64,000 nucleotides of DNA from Cytobacillus purgationiresistens (lineage in GTDB: Bacteria > Bacillota > Bacilli > Bacillales > Cytobacillaceae). The stretch spans positions 124,001 to 188,000 of the forward strand of contig NZ_JAUSUB010000007.1 of NCBI RefSeq assembly GCF_030813235.1, in the 5' to 3' direction. The translations under genes were made by a program, and so were the position numbers. The notes beneath the pieces were generated by a model. It saw nothing but the letters and a program-made list of their open reading frames with translations. It ran no database searches and was not told where the DNA came from. This document shows, in pieces, positions 1-9,743 of this stretch; the first letter of the stretch is position 1, and each line of letters opens with the position of its first letter.

Positions 1-197
1 AGATCTACCTTCTCGCCACGAGCTAGCTTTTCAGTCATTTGATCTGATTGAATTTGCCCATCATTGACAGTATCAATCGAATGCTTTAACATCTCAGCAA
101 AACTTTGGTGTACTTCATTCGGTGAAACCGTCTTTACATTTGTTTGAATATTAGGCTTTAAAGTTTGCGATACGGGTGAAAATGTTAAGTTATTCAT
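1..197 (-). CDS. fliE: FliE, flagellar hook-basal body protein (C-terminus cut by window edge)
   Basis: Third gene of the fla/che operon. FliE links the MS ring to the proximal rod of the flagellar basal body. Only the N-terminal 65 codons are inside the window. They begin MNNLTFSPVSQTLKP and continue with a polar helical stretch containing SFAEMLKHSIDTVND, the typical FliE pattern before its conserved C-terminal rod-like part, which lies outside. The ATG at 197 has a GGAGGGAAC-type ribosome binding site. The start lies 11 bases after the flgC stop, so the two are co-transcribed. Identification rests on the pattern plus its position directly after flgB-flgC, the conserved Bacillus order. Confidence 0.85.
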   Translation of the reverse strand, partial: MNNLTFSPVSQTLKPNIQTNVKTVSPNEVHQSFAEMLKHSIDTVNDGQIQSDQMTEKLARGEKVD

Positions 198-208
198 GAG
201 TTCCCTCC

Positions 209-652
209 TTACTTACCGATTTCTAACGCCTTCATTAACATACCTTTATTTGCGTTAAACACTGTTACGTTTGCTTCATATGATCTTGTGGCGCTTATCA
301 GATCAACCATTTCGCGCAAAGGGTCTACATTAGACATCTCCACATATCCTTCTCCATTTGCATCAGGGTGGGAAGGATCAAATACCATTTTGAAAGGAGT
401 TTCGTCTGCCACAATTCTAGACACCTTTACTCCACTTCCAGCACTATCCGATCGGTTCATGGCTGTATTTAGAAAAGAAGAAAATTGCCCTTCTTTAGGC
501 TCCATTACGACCGATTTTCTTCTATATGGATCTGCACCAGTTACACCTCTTGTAGAATCAACATTCGCCATATTTGAAGAAATGACATCCATTCTCAAAC
601 GTCCGGCGGTAAGTGCTGAAGCTGTAGTGTTCATACTATGAAAAATAGACAA
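209..652 (-). CDS. flgC: FlgC, flagellar basal-body rod protein
   Basis: Proximal rod protein of the flagellum, exported through the flagellar type III apparatus. The 147-residue product has the usual family length. The N-terminal rod motif ASALTAGRLRMDVISSNMANV and the C-terminal helix with DLISATRSYEANVTVFNANK are both present. These ends form the coiled coils that pack axial proteins. The start is a TTG at 652 with a strong AGGAGG seven or eight bases upstream; the next ATG (codon 7) would cut into the conserved N-terminus. It sits between flgB (1-base gap) and fliE. Confidence 0.96.
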   Translation of the reverse strand: MSIFHSMNTTASALTAGRLRMDVISSNMANVDSTRGVTGADPYRRKSVVMEPKEGQFSSFLNTAMNRSDSAGSGVKVSRIVADETPFKMVFDPSHPDANGEGYVEMSNVDPLREMVDLISATRSYEANVTVFNANKGMLMKALEIGK

Positions 653-653
653 C

Positions 654-1049
654 CTACCTTCCTCCTTTTATCACATTCTGCAAGCTGGAAAACTTTCCAT
701 TCATCCGATCAATCAAGGCATTATACTGTATTTGATTAGCTGCCAGCTCTGACATCTCCTGGTCCATATCAACGCTATTGCCACTTTCATTAAATGATAC
801 ACCTTGTCTTGTAATGACCCCTGTCTGCTTCCCTTCATTTCGACTAAACTCAAAATGCCTCAAATTCGTCCTGTTGGCCTGTATTGACTGATTCATTGCA
901 GATTGAAATGTCTCTTTAAATGTTACATCCTTCGCTTTATATCCTGGTGTATCGACATTTGCTACATTTTGTGAAATGACTTTCTGTTTTAATGACGCTT
1001 GGTTTAATGCACTCTCAATTGTTGACATGGATTGCGAGAAGATTTTCAC
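654..1049 (-). CDS. flgB: FlgB, flagellar basal-body rod protein
   Basis: First gene of the fla/che operon and a proximal rod component. The motif QASLKQKVISQNVANVDTPG near residues 18-37 is the classic axial-protein N-terminus, and the C-terminal helix (MSELAANQIQYNALIDRMN) completes the rod fold. I place the start at the GTG at 1049, which has GAGGTGG five or six bases upstream and gives 131 residues. An upstream in-frame GTG at 1085 would add a charged MCHKKKENE tail lacking a good ribosome site. The promoter region lies upstream at about 1090-1200. Confidence 0.94.
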   Translation of the reverse strand: MKIFSQSMSTIESALNQASLKQKVISQNVANVDTPGYKAKDVTFKETFQSAMNQSIQANRTNLRHFEFSRNEGKQTGVITRQGVSFNESGNSVDMDQEMSELAANQIQYNALIDRMNGKFSSLQNVIKGGR

Positions 1050-1172
1050 AACAACCACCTCATTCTCTTTTTTCTTATGGCACACATATTTGCTACAATA
1101 AAATTAATCTAACATTATTGTAAAGAATATGAAATAATAAGTCTATGTCCATTAGGTTAATTTTAATAATCC

Positions 1173-1199
1173 TTTCGACCTATTTTCGACAATTTTCGA
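1173..1199 (-). promoter_or_regulatory. Three phased TTTCGA repeats upstream of flgB (candidate regulator site)
   Basis: On the plus strand TTTCGA occurs at 1173, 1184 and 1194, that is at 10-11 base spacing, one helical turn (TCGAAA reading toward flgB). This lies about 125 bases upstream of the flgB start. Phased repeats of this kind usually bind a regulator on one DNA face. The fla/che promoter of Bacillus is known to be controlled by SwrA/DegU and CodY, but I cannot assign this site to one. A loose TTGTCG-N17-TTATTA hexamer pair overlaps it. The rest of 1050-1434 shows nothing else convincing. Confidence 0.35.
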
Positions 1200-1434
1200 A
1201 CACAGGAGATAAGTTTGGTTTTCATCGATAACTAAAAACTCTATTAAATAATAAGCAGATAAACGCATGAAGTGCGGGATCCGACATTTAAAAATTATTA
1301 GTTCTTTAGGACTATGCATTATTCCTCTAAAATAAAATGAGTATAATTTACTATTTAAATCTAAATTAATTATCAACCAATAATATGTAACCCTTTTGTA
1401 ATAATAAGCGATATCTAAAATACTCCACAAAAAA

Positions 1435-1484
1435 AAACTGATACAATTAAGCCGTTTTTAAAACGGCCCAAATCGTATCAGTTT
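1435..1484 (-). terminator. Intrinsic terminator of codY
   Basis: A long inverted repeat starts about 30 bases after the codY stop. The outer arms AAACTGATAC / GTATCAGTTT enclose an inner GCCGTTTTAAAAACGGC hairpin. On the minus strand it is followed by nine T residues. This is a strong rho-independent terminator closing the hslV-hslU-codY unit before the flagellar operon. Confidence 0.9.
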
Positions 1485-1514
1485 CCTTAAATCCAAACTA
1501 TTTAAGAAACAAGA

Positions 1515-2294
1515 TTAGTTTGATTTCAACTTTTCTAATTCATTTAAAAACTTATCATTAAGGACTTTTATATAAGTACCTTTCATCCCGAGAGATCTAG
1601 ATTCAATAACTCCAGCACTCTCAAGCTTTCTAAGTGCATTAACAATTACTGAACGAGTGATTCCTACACGGTCTGCGATCTTAGAAGCAACAAGTAAACC
1701 TTCTTTGCCGTCTAATTCTTCAAAGATATGTTCGATTGCTTCAAGTTCACTATAAGATAGCGAGCTAATCGCCATTTGAACAACCGCTTTGCTTCTTGCT
1801 TCTTCTTCAATCTCTTCCGCTTTCTCACGAAGGATTTCCATTCCAACAACCGTAGCGCCATATTCAGCAAGGATTAGATCATCATCATGGAATTGGTCCT
1901 GAACACGAGCTAGAATCAATGTTCCTAAACGTTCGCCTCCGCCGATGATTGGTACAATTGTAGTTAACCCTTCAACGAATAGTTCTTTATTTTCCACGGG
2001 GAAAGCAGAGTATTCACTGTTTACATCTAAGTTTGAAGACGTTTCTTGAATATTGAAGAGGTTTTTCGTATATTCTTCAGGGAATTGACGATCCTCAAGC
2101 ATTTTTTTCATTCTTTCATTTTCAATTTGCTGATTTGCTGCATATCCAAGAAGTTTACCTCTGCGGCTAACTACATAGATGTTCGCTTCAATTACACCGC
2201 TTAAAGTTTCAGCCATTTCTTTAAAGTTAACTGGCTTCCCAGCTGCTTTTTGAAGCATTGCGTTAATTTTTCTTGTTTTTGTTAATAAATCCAT
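1515..2294 (-). CDS. codY: CodY, GTP- and branched-chain amino acid-sensing global repressor
   Basis: Dimeric repressor that binds DNA when GTP and isoleucine/valine/leucine are plentiful, silencing stationary-phase, amino acid and motility genes. The 259-residue length equals B. subtilis CodY. Residues 1-155 are the GAF sensor domain. The winged helix-turn-helix is near 203-222 ([20 protein letters not shown], essentially invariant in the family). The ATG at 2294 follows AGGAGGAAGAAAT. It is the last gene of the xerC-hslV-hslU-codY cluster and ends in a strong terminator. CodY is known to repress fla/che, whose first gene follows immediately. Confidence 0.98.
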   Translation of the reverse strand: MDLLTKTRKINAMLQKAAGKPVNFKEMAETLSGVIEANIYVVSRRGKLLGYAANQQIENERMKKMLEDRQFPEEYTKNLFNIQETSSNLDVNSEYSAFPVENKELFVEGLTTIVPIIGGGERLGTLILARVQDQFHDDDLILAEYGATVVGMEILREKAEEIEEEARSKAVVQMAISSLSYSELEAIEHIFEELDGKEGLLVASKIADRVGITRSVIVNALRKLESAGVIESRSLGMKGTYIKVLNDKFLNELEKLKSN

Positions 2295-2421
2295 TATTTC
2301 TTCCTCCTATTTGCTTAAACAATATACTTTTTCCTATTTCTACTATGAATACTTTTCTTGAGCAGATCATTACTGCGACAGGAGAAAAACCGTCTTCCTC
2401 ATCGATAATCACTAACTATCC

Positions 2422-3828
2422 TTAAAGAATAAACTGACTCAAATCTTTATTCTTTGAGATGGCTCCTAATTTTTCTTCAACATATTGAGGAGTGATTGTA
2501 ATTTTCTCCAGTGTTACTTCAGGTGCTTCAAAAGATAAATCTTCTAACATTTTTTCCATTATCGTATGGAGACGCCTTGCGCCAATATTATCTGTGTTTT
2601 GGTTTACTTCAAAAGCAAATTCTGCAATCCTACGAATAGCATCGTCAGAAAATTCTATTTGTATACCCTCTGTTTCCAATAATGCTTGATATTGTTTAAT
2701 TAATGCATTATCCGGTTCAATTAATATTTTTACAAAATCATCAACTGTTAGTTTTGTCAGTTCCACCCTAATTGGAAAACGTCCTTGTAATTCAGGTATT
2801 AGATCCGACGGTTTAGCAATATGAAACGCGCCGGCTGCAATAAACAATACATGATCCGTTTTAACTGTACCATGCTTAGTGACAACTGTTGAACCTTCAA
2901 CAACCGGTAGGATATCCCGCTGCACACCTTCGCGGGAAACATCGGCAGAAGAGCCTCCAGTATTTTTACTGGCAATTTTATCAATCTCATCGATGAAGAT
3001 GATTCCAGATTGTTCAGCTCGGAAAACAGCCTCCTGGCTTACTTCATCCATGTCAATAAGTTTACCTGCCTCTTCACTTGTCAGCACTTTTCTCGCTTCA
3101 CGGACTGTCAGTTTTCTTTTCTTTCTCTTTTTAGGCATGAGCCCTCCCAGAGCATCTTGCATGTTCATTCCCATTTGTTCCATACCCGAACCTTGGAGCA
3201 TATCAAACATCGATGGCTGTTGTTCCTCTACCTCGACAGTAATTACTTCATTCTCAAGTTCTCCAAGCTCAAGCTTTGATTGTATCACTTTTCGCTTTTC
3301 TTGTATATTCATATCCTCATTTGTGCTATTTTCCTGCTCAGATTGTTCATTTCCGCCGCCAAAAAGCATTTCAAGAGGGTTTTTATAATTTGCAGATTTT
3401 TTATTGCTGGGAACGAGCAATTCAACCATTCTTCGGTTGGCATTCTTTTCAGCCAAATCCTTTACACTAGCCAGCTTATCTTCTTTGACAAGACGAACAG
3501 ATGTCTCAACTAAATCTCTTACCATTGACTCAACATCGCGGCCAACATACCCAACCTCTGTAAATTTAGTTGCCTCTACTTTCACGAATGGCGCAGCAAC
3601 AAGCTTGGCAATCCTTCTTGCAATTTCAGTTTTACCCACCCCAGTAGGTCCAATCATAAGTATATTCTTAGGATTGATTTCGTCACGAAGTTTTTCATCA
3701 AGCAGGCTGCGACGATATCGATTCCTTAAGGCAACAGCTACTGCTTTTTTTGCATCCTTTTGACCGATTATGAATTGGTCAAGGCGCTCAACTATTTGAC
3801 GGGGAGTTAAATTTGTACTATTGACCAT
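2422..3828 (-). CDS. hslU: HslU/ClpY, AAA+ ATPase subunit of the HslUV protease
   Basis: Unfoldase that feeds substrates into the HslV peptidase. The 468-residue protein has the N-terminal [17 protein letters not shown] helix, Walker [10 protein letters not shown] near residue 60, the long charged I-domain (about 110-240, very Glu/Lys-rich with a KKRKKRK stretch), Walker B with [10 protein letters not shown], and the sensor region [13 protein letters not shown]. The C-terminus LSQFIL is the tail that docks into HslV. It starts 16 bases after the hslV stop, so the two subunits are co-expressed. Confidence 0.98.
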   Translation of the reverse strand: MVNSTNLTPRQIVERLDQFIIGQKDAKKAVAVALRNRYRRSLLDEKLRDEINPKNILMIGPTGVGKTEIARRIAKLVAAPFVKVEATKFTEVGYVGRDVESMVRDLVETSVRLVKEDKLASVKDLAEKNANRRMVELLVPSNKKSANYKNPLEMLFGGGNEQSEQENSTNEDMNIQEKRKVIQSKLELGELENEVITVEVEEQQPSMFDMLQGSGMEQMGMNMQDALGGLMPKKRKKRKLTVREARKVLTSEEAGKLIDMDEVSQEAVFRAEQSGIIFIDEIDKIASKNTGGSSADVSREGVQRDILPVVEGSTVVTKHGTVKTDHVLFIAAGAFHIAKPSDLIPELQGRFPIRVELTKLTVDDFVKILIEPDNALIKQYQALLETEGIQIEFSDDAIRRIAEFAFEVNQNTDNIGARRLHTIMEKMLEDLSFEAPEVTLEKITITPQYVEEKLGAISKNKDLSQFIL

Positions 3829-3844
3829 TATTCAGCACTCCTTT

Positions 3845-4387
3845 TTACAGTTCTTCCACAATAATATTGTGGTTTGTATATACACAAATTTCTGCGGCCA
3901 TTTCGAGTGATGCTTTTGCAATGTCATTGGCAGTTAAATGTTCACCTGCGAATCTTTTCAATGAACGTCCCGCTGCTAATGCATAGTTTCCTCCTGAGCC
4001 AATCGCTAAAATGCCATCATCTGGTTCAATTACTTCTCCGGTGCCAGATATTAATAATAAATTATCGTCATTCATGACAATTAGCATTGCTTCCAGCTTA
4101 CGAAGGACCTTATCACTTCGCCATTGCTTAGCAAGTTCTACAGCTGAACGCTGTATATTTCCGTTAAACTCTTCCAGCTTACCTTCAAACATTTCAAATA
4201 AGGTAAATGCATCTGCAACTGATCCTGCAAATCCAGCTATAACTTTTCCGTTAAATAGCTTTCTAACCTTCCTTGCGGTATGTTTCATTACTACTGAGTT
4301 TCCGAAAGTTACCTGCCCATCACCTGCCATGGCAGATTGGCCATTATGCTGTACTGCAAAAATAGTAGTCGCATGAAATTGAGACAT
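3845..4387 (-). CDS. hslV: HslV/ClpQ, N-terminal nucleophile peptidase subunit
   Basis: Proteasome-like peptidase of the HslUV (ClpYQ) complex. Of two in-frame ATGs (4393 and 4387) I prefer the second. AGGAGG is eight bases from it but only two from the first. Cleaving the initiator Met would then expose Ser in [16 protein letters not shown], matching B. subtilis CodW, which is known to use an N-terminal serine rather than the usual threonine. Motifs [24 protein letters not shown] and [12 protein letters not shown] are family hallmarks. Length is 180 residues. An extended -10 TGCTACAAT lies about 75 bases upstream. Confidence 0.96.
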   Translation of the reverse strand: MSQFHATTIFAVQHNGQSAMAGDGQVTFGNSVVMKHTARKVRKLFNGKVIAGFAGSVADAFTLFEMFEGKLEEFNGNIQRSAVELAKQWRSDKVLRKLEAMLIVMNDDNLLLISGTGEVIEPDDGILAIGSGGNYALAAGRSLKRFAGEHLTANDIAKASLEMAAEICVYTNHNIIVEEL

Positions 4388-4461
4388 TTTCATTTCCTCC
4401 TTTTGGAGTCATTTTACATTTACTGACTATATATGAAACATGAACATTTTCTCATTACTTC

Positions 4462-4470
4462 ATTGTAGCA
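4462..4470 (-). promoter_or_regulatory. Possible extended -10 promoter for hslVU-codY
   Basis: Reading leftward, TGCTACAAT occurs in the 170-base gap between xerC and hslV, about 75 bases before the hslV start. No good -35 hexamer stands at 17 bases, but extended -10 promoters tolerate that. In B. subtilis the main cod promoter lies upstream of xerC, so this would be a secondary start. Confidence 0.35.
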
Positions 4471-4557
4471 AATTGGTTTATTCAATGTGTATGAATCACA
4501 ACAACATTCAATAGTCATCAAGCTTCATTTCCCTTAAGAGTAAAACGTTCTATGCGC

Positions 4558-5460
4558 TCATGCTCTAGGATGATGATTCATATACGTCTTTCTTAAATAT
4601 TCATTGGTCACATGTGTATAAACTTGTGTGGAAGATAAAAAAGCGTGACCGAGCAGTTCTTGAACAGTTCTCATATCAGCCCCGTTCGCCATTAGATGTG
4701 TAGCAAACGAATGCCTGATCATATGTGGATGTATACTTCCAGATAACGAAGATTGGTCTATTAATTTATTTAGTATCCCTCTAATTCCTCTTGCTGTTAA
4801 AGGGCCTCCTCGATGATTAACAAATAAATGGTAGTGACTTTTTTCGTCCTTAATCAATTCCTGCCTACCGTTCTGTATGTACAATTTCAATGCATCATGT
4901 GCAAAGCTTCCAAAAGGAATATAACGCTCTTTATTCCCTTTCCCATGTACTAGAACAATTGAAACATCCATATCCAGATCCTTCATTTTTATCTGTGAAC
5001 ATTCCCCCACACGCATACCTGTTGCATACAATAGCTCTAATAACGCTTTGTTCCGCTGCCCAAGAGGACTAACAGTTTCACACGCTTCAAAAAGCTGAGA
5101 AAGTTCCTCTTCATAAAAAAAGTTTGGAAGCTTCTTTTCTCCCTTTGGCATGGAAACTAAAGAGAAAGGATTCTCTTTAACAACATCTTCTCTGACAAGC
5201 AGCTTGTAAAAACTACGTAAACATGAAATTTTCCTTGCTGCAGTCCTTCTTGCATATCCTTGGTCATAAAGCTTGGTTAAAAAAATCCTGATATCAAAAT
5301 ATTCGACTTTATCCAAGCTTTTTATACCTTGTTCAGACATGAACATAAAAAACCCTTTTATATCTTGCTGATAATGCTCAATTGTATATTGTGAATAATT
5401 TTTCTCTATTTGTAAATATTCAATAAATAAATTTAAAGAAATGTTCACATTTTCGTCCAA
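4558..5460 (-). CDS. xerC: XerC/CodV, tyrosine recombinase for chromosome dimer resolution
   Basis: Acts with XerD at dif sites. I choose the TTG at 5460, with GAGGTGA eight bases upstream. It gives 300 residues starting MDENVNISLNLFIEYLQIEKNYSQ-like sequence, which aligns with the known CodV N-terminus; the first ATG at 5514 adds an unlikely leader. Residues 1-90 are the SAM-like core-binding domain. The catalytic domain carries ATGMRVGE (first Arg), HGKGNKERYIP (Lys), HPHMIRHSFATHL (His-x-x-Arg), LLGHAFLSSTQVYTHV (His and nucleophilic Tyr). All active-site residues are intact. It lies 64 bases after trmFO. Confidence 0.95.
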   Translation of the reverse strand: MDENVNISLNLFIEYLQIEKNYSQYTIEHYQQDIKGFFMFMSEQGIKSLDKVEYFDIRIFLTKLYDQGYARRTAARKISCLRSFYKLLVREDVVKENPFSLVSMPKGEKKLPNFFYEEELSQLFEACETVSPLGQRNKALLELLYATGMRVGECSQIKMKDLDMDVSIVLVHGKGNKERYIPFGSFAHDALKLYIQNGRQELIKDEKSHYHLFVNHRGGPLTARGIRGILNKLIDQSSLSGSIHPHMIRHSFATHLMANGADMRTVQELLGHAFLSSTQVYTHVTNEYLRKTYMNHHPRA

Positions 5461-5524
5461 ATTTATACTCACCTCACAAGGGCTACTAAATATTATCATA
5501 TTAAAGTAGCCCACGCAATAAAAT

Positions 5525-6832
5525 TTACAAATTTTTCACAAAGTTCTGAATTGTTTTCAACGCTCGTTCCGCGTGCTTTTCACTTCGTTCCTTTTTACCC
5601 TTAATCTTTAACGGCAAATCAGGAAATAGACCAAAATTTGCGTTCATAGGCTGAAAATTCTTCGGATTAGCTGATGAGATATAACGAGCCATACTGCCAA
5701 TTGCCGTTTCATGTGGAAATTCAAGCAGCTCTTGTCCATTAACTAGACGAGCCGCATTTATCCCCGCTATAAGTCCACTAGCTGCAGACTCAACATATCC
5801 TTCCACTCCTGTCATTTGCCCAGCGAAGAATAGATCGTCACGATTTTTAAACTGATAGGTTGCACGCAATACTTTGGGAGAGTTGATAAATGTATTGCGA
5901 TGCATCACTCCATAGCGAACAATTTCCGCATTTTCAAGTCCAGGTATCATGCGTAGAACTTCCTTTTGCGGTCCCCATTTTAAATGTGTCTGAAATCCAA
6001 CAATATTGAAAAGGGTACCCGCAGCATCATCTTGACGAAGCTGTACGACCGCGTAAGGTCTTTTGCCTGTTCTTGGGTCTTCAAGCCCCACTGGTTTCAT
6101 TGGTCCAAATAGCATTGTTTTTCTGCCGCGGGAAGCCATGACTTCAATTGGCATGCAGCCCTCAAAAAAGACTTCCTTTTCAAACTCTTTCAAAGGGACA
6201 GTTTCAGCTTCTATTAAAGCTTCATGGAAACGATTAAATTCCTCTTCTGTCAGCGGACAATTTAAATAAGCTGCCTCGCCTTTATCGTAGCGTGATTTTA
6301 AATAAACTTTCTCCATATTAATCGAATCTTTTTCAATTATTGGTGCTGCGGCGTCGTAAAAGTATAAGTAATCTTCTCCTGATAGCTCCTTTAATTTAAC
6401 TGATAACGCTTCACTCGTTAACGGACCAGTCGCAATTACAGTAGGTCCTTCGGGAATCTCGCTAACCTCTTCATTTATAACGGTTACATTCGGGTGATTT
6501 TTAACCATATCTGTAACTTTCCCAGCAAACTCATGACGATCCACAGCTAATGCACCGCCAGCAGGTACTGAGCTCTCATCTGCAGATTGAATAATAACTG
6601 AATCCAATTTTCTCATCTCTTCTTTTAAAACACCTACTGCATTTGTAAGTGTATTCGCCCGAAGTGAATTACTGCAAACAAGCTCCGCGAATTTATCTGT
6701 ATGATGTGCAGGCGTTTGTCTGACTGGTCTCATTTCATAAAGTCTTACCTTTATCCCGCGTTTCGCAATTTGCCAAGCAGCCTCACTGCCCGCCAAACCT
6801 GCACCAACAACATTAACTGTCATTTCACTCAT
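5525..6832 (-). CDS. trmFO: TrmFO, folate-dependent tRNA (uracil-54) methyltransferase
   Basis: FAD enzyme (old name Gid) that makes ribothymidine-54 in the tRNA T-loop using methylenetetrahydrofolate. The N-terminal dinucleotide-binding motif [13 protein letters not shown] is at residues 8-20. [12 protein letters not shown] near residue 53 and [19 protein letters not shown] near 335 (second FAD contact) are family signatures. At 435 residues it has normal length. It lies in the conserved topA-trmFO-xerC order, but here topA has its own terminator and a 450-base gap, so trmFO may need a separate promoter. Confidence 0.98.
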   Translation of the reverse strand: MSEMTVNVVGAGLAGSEAAWQIAKRGIKVRLYEMRPVRQTPAHHTDKFAELVCSNSLRANTLTNAVGVLKEEMRKLDSVIIQSADESSVPAGGALAVDRHEFAGKVTDMVKNHPNVTVINEEVSEIPEGPTVIATGPLTSEALSVKLKELSGEDYLYFYDAAAPIIEKDSINMEKVYLKSRYDKGEAAYLNCPLTEEEFNRFHEALIEAETVPLKEFEKEVFFEGCMPIEVMASRGRKTMLFGPMKPVGLEDPRTGKRPYAVVQLRQDDAAGTLFNIVGFQTHLKWGPQKEVLRMIPGLENAEIVRYGVMHRNTFINSPKVLRATYQFKNRDDLFFAGQMTGVEGYVESAASGLIAGINAARLVNGQELLEFPHETAIGSMARYISSANPKNFQPMNANFGLFPDLPLKIKGKKERSEKHAERALKTIQNFVKNL

Positions 6833-6979
6833 AACTAAACCCCCAAATGGAAAAATTATCAGAAAAAACTACTATTTGTATATGTTAACTAAACATATTA
6901 CTTATTAAATGAACCTTACCCATCCTGCATTGTACAATACAACAAAAAAATAAGAAAGCTTTATGTATTAGCAAAAAAA

Positions 6980-7072
6980 GCGGAGGTGGCTTGCTCAGGT
7001 GCTATATGCATAAGATCTATGCGAAATGAGGGTTGACCTTTCCTTCAATTCATATGTAGCTTTAGACCCGGA
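6980..7072. repeat. Decayed copy of the intergenic palindromic repeat
   Basis: In the 452-base gap between trmFO and topA. The plus strand shows GCTCAG, then GCATAAGA, AAATGAGGGTTGACC, CCTTCAATTC, TATGTAGCTTTAGACC. These blocks match in order the core of the near-identical units at 17354-17734 but carry many substitutions and small indels. The central hairpin is only partly kept. I see nothing else definite in the gap beyond the topA terminator; no clear promoter for trmFO. Confidence 0.6.
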
Positions 7073-7261
7073 GTAAAAACGAGTTCGTATTTTAATGCCT
7101 AAGGTAACAGACTAATCAGCCGCACCAATGAATATATCGGCAAAAAAATTGACTTATCGACTTTTCTTTTCATTTTATCGATAATTACCTCTATTCAAAT
7201 AATTTAAGGCGCTAGCTAAACAGCATCAGCTAGTCATCATACCATTAGAATGGCATTAGAA

Positions 7262-7286
7262 AAGAGTGAGCCTTGCGCTCACTCTT
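7262..7286 (-). terminator. Intrinsic terminator of topA
   Basis: AAGAGTGAGC and GCTCACTCTT form a perfect 10-bp stem with a 5-base loop, followed by TTCT on the minus strand. It overlaps the topA stop codon at 7285-7287, so topA translation ends within the hairpin's first arm. Confidence 0.85.
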
Positions 7287-9360
7287 AACTTTGCTTTTCT
7301 TCTTTATAGTCACATTCCACACACTGGACTTGAACGCCTTTTTTGAGTTTTTTCTCAACAAGAATTTTATCACATTTCGGACAGTTCCGCGCCAATGGTT
7401 TATCCCAAGAGATAAATTCGCATTCTGGAAAACGGTCACAGCCATAAAAAATTCGACGTTTCTTACTTTTTCTCTCTATAATATTGCCTTCTTTACAAGT
7501 TGGACATTTGACTCCAATATCTTTTACAATCGCTTTTGTATTACGACATTCAGGGAAATTACTGCAAGCCATGAATTTTCCATAACGTCCCATCTTAAAG
7601 ACCATCGGGCTGCCGCATTGTTCACAATCTTCACCTGCTGGCTCATCCTTGATCTCAACCTCTTGCATTTCCTTTTCAGCTTTTTCGAGATTTTTCTCAA
7701 AACCAACGTAAAAGTCGTCAATGATTTTTACCCAGTTCTCTTTGCCATCTTCAATATGGTCTAAGTCTTTTTCCATCTTAGCTGTAAATTCCACATCAAG
7801 AATTTCAGGGAAGAATTCCAAAATGAGTTCCAAGACGATTCCACCAAGTTCAGTAGGAATAAAGCGTTTATTATCAAGGGATACATAGCCACGCTTTTGA
7901 ATGGTATCAAGCGTTGGAGCAAATGTTGAAGGTCTCCCAATCCCCCGCTCTTCCAGCGTTTTCACAAGTCGAGCCTCAGTATACCTTGGCGGCGGCTGAG
8001 TGAAATGTTGTTTCGGCTCAATATCCTTTTTCAACACTTCATCGCCTTCTTTTAGGTTAGGAAGCATATTATTCTTTTCTTCAGTCTGGTCATCAGACCC
8101 TTCAACATATACCTTCATAAACCCAGGAAATTTAACTTTAGATCCATTGGCTCTAAAAATGACAGGGCCATTTTTCAAGTCAACACTCATCGTATCCATG
8201 ACCGCCGGAGCCATCTGGCTAGACGTAAAACGCTCCCAAATTAATCTATATAGCCTTAATTGATCTCTTGATAGATACTCTTTTAATGATGTAGGCTCAC
8301 GCATAATACTTGTAGGTCGAACCGCTTCATGAGCATCTTGGCTATTTGTGTTCTTTTTCTCTTTTTTCTTTTCTCCAGATAAGTACTCTTTTCCATAACT
8401 GCTTTCAATATACTGTGCAGCCTCATTTAATGCGACATCAGAAATTCTAGTGGAATCAGTTCTCATATAAGTAATTAAACCAACTGTTCCTTCTTTACCA
8501 AGATCGATTCCTTCATATAATTGCTGAGCAAGCATCATGGTCTTCTTCGCGCGGAAGTTTAATTTTCTTGCGGCTTCCTGTTGAAGAGATGAAGTCGTAA
8601 AAGGTACTGCTGGGTTGCGGCGTCTTTCTTTTTTCGTCACTGAGTTCACAAGGAACTTATCATCTTTCAATTGCTTTAAAATATTTTTAACATCCTTTTC
8701 AGACTTCAAGCTGATTTTTTCTTTTTCAAGGCCGAAAAAACTCGCCTCAAAGCTTGATTTCCCTTTTAAGAACTCTCCATCAATGCTCCAATATTCTTCT
8801 GGAATAAATGCTTCTATTTCTTTTTCGCGTTCAATTATTAACCTGACTGCAACGGATTGAACCCGGCCAGCACTTAAGCCCTTTTTAACTTTTTTCCAAA
8901 GCAACGGGCTGATATTGTATCCAACGAGGCGATCGAGTAACCTTCTTGCCTGTTGAGCATCTACAAGATCCATATTAATCGCTCGGGGGTGCTTAAAAGA
9001 TTCTTTTATTGCATCCTTCGTAATCTCATTAAACACGACTCTGCATTCTGAAGTTAAGTCTATATCCAAACTATGCGCTAAGTGCCAGGCGATTGCTTCC
9101 CCTTCTCTGTCGGGGTCAGCTGCGAGATAGATTTTCTTTGCTTTTTTGGCGGCCGTTTTCAATTCTTTTAAAACAGGGCCTTTCCCGCGTATCGTTATAT
9201 ACTTTGGTTCATAGTTATTCTCGACATCTACGCCCATTTGGCTTTTAGGTAGGTCCCTAACATGCCCCATGGATGCTTTTACTTTATATTTCTTCCCCAA
9301 GTAGCGCTCTATCGTCTTCGCTTTTGCGGGGGATTCAACAATTACTAGAAATTCTGACAT
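7285..9360 (-). CDS. topA: TopA, DNA topoisomerase I
   Basis: Type IA enzyme that relaxes negative supercoils. The 691-residue protein starts with the Toprim domain ([19 protein letters not shown], later [16 protein letters not shown] with the metal-binding acidic residues). The active-site tyrosine lies in [13 protein letters not shown] near residue 298. The C-terminus has three zinc-ribbon modules, each with paired cysteines (CEQCG...CSNFPEC, CPTCK...CDRFPEC, CPKCD...CVEC), the normal Bacillus arrangement. The ATG at 9360 follows AAGGAGGAC. Gene order dprA-topA-trmFO is conserved, but terminators on both sides suggest a single-gene unit. Confidence 0.98.
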   Translation of the reverse strand: MSEFLVIVESPAKAKTIERYLGKKYKVKASMGHVRDLPKSQMGVDVENNYEPKYITIRGKGPVLKELKTAAKKAKKIYLAADPDREGEAIAWHLAHSLDIDLTSECRVVFNEITKDAIKESFKHPRAINMDLVDAQQARRLLDRLVGYNISPLLWKKVKKGLSAGRVQSVAVRLIIEREKEIEAFIPEEYWSIDGEFLKGKSSFEASFFGLEKEKISLKSEKDVKNILKQLKDDKFLVNSVTKKERRRNPAVPFTTSSLQQEAARKLNFRAKKTMMLAQQLYEGIDLGKEGTVGLITYMRTDSTRISDVALNEAAQYIESSYGKEYLSGEKKKEKKNTNSQDAHEAVRPTSIMREPTSLKEYLSRDQLRLYRLIWERFTSSQMAPAVMDTMSVDLKNGPVIFRANGSKVKFPGFMKVYVEGSDDQTEEKNNMLPNLKEGDEVLKKDIEPKQHFTQPPPRYTEARLVKTLEERGIGRPSTFAPTLDTIQKRGYVSLDNKRFIPTELGGIVLELILEFFPEILDVEFTAKMEKDLDHIEDGKENWVKIIDDFYVGFEKNLEKAEKEMQEVEIKDEPAGEDCEQCGSPMVFKMGRYGKFMACSNFPECRNTKAIVKDIGVKCPTCKEGNIIERKSKKRRIFYGCDRFPECEFISWDKPLARNCPKCDKILVEKKLKKGVQVQCVECDYKEEKQS

Positions 9361-9464
9361 CCATTAGTCCTCCTTAAGAGGGAATTAATTAGTAACAAAA
9401 TCTTTACTAGGTTAGATTCTGTTCTCACTTTTCCACATTCGTCATTATGTTTCATTCTATCTAA

Positions 9465-9492
9465 AAGGGAGCGAAGCATACTCGCTCCCCTT
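9465..9492 (-). terminator. Intrinsic terminator between dprA and topA
   Basis: AAGGGGAGCGA and TCGCTCCCTT pair around a short loop; on the minus strand TTTTAG follows. It stands about 250 bases after the dprA stop. The remaining 9361-9743 gap is plain AT-rich sequence in which I found no further element. Confidence 0.7.
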
Positions 9493-9743
9493 GTTTAAGC
9501 CAATTTTTTTAGATTAATTTCACTTGTGATTTTTAGAAATATTTATTCTCATGAAATATCCACTATTATTAATCAATTAATTGAAGTTTGTCAAATATGA
9601 GCTTTAGGAAAGGTCATTAATGAACCATCGCTTCCCACTTGGCCAGTTTATTGTTTTCACACTTCTGATGCAAAATGTATAACAGTTTTTACTGAATTTC
9701 AACCTTTTTGTTAAAATTCCTGTAAAATTTATGATATTTGTCC

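Noticed and set aside
1152-1430. Open frame of 92 codons between codY and flgB, minus strand
   Set aside because: Starts with TTG inside the codY terminator T-run, has no ribosome site, and its translation is a random AT-rich mix.
2879-3388. Long plus-strand open frame opposite hslU
   Set aside because: Antisense shadow of the highly conserved hslU frame with serine/leucine-rich translation and no ribosome site.
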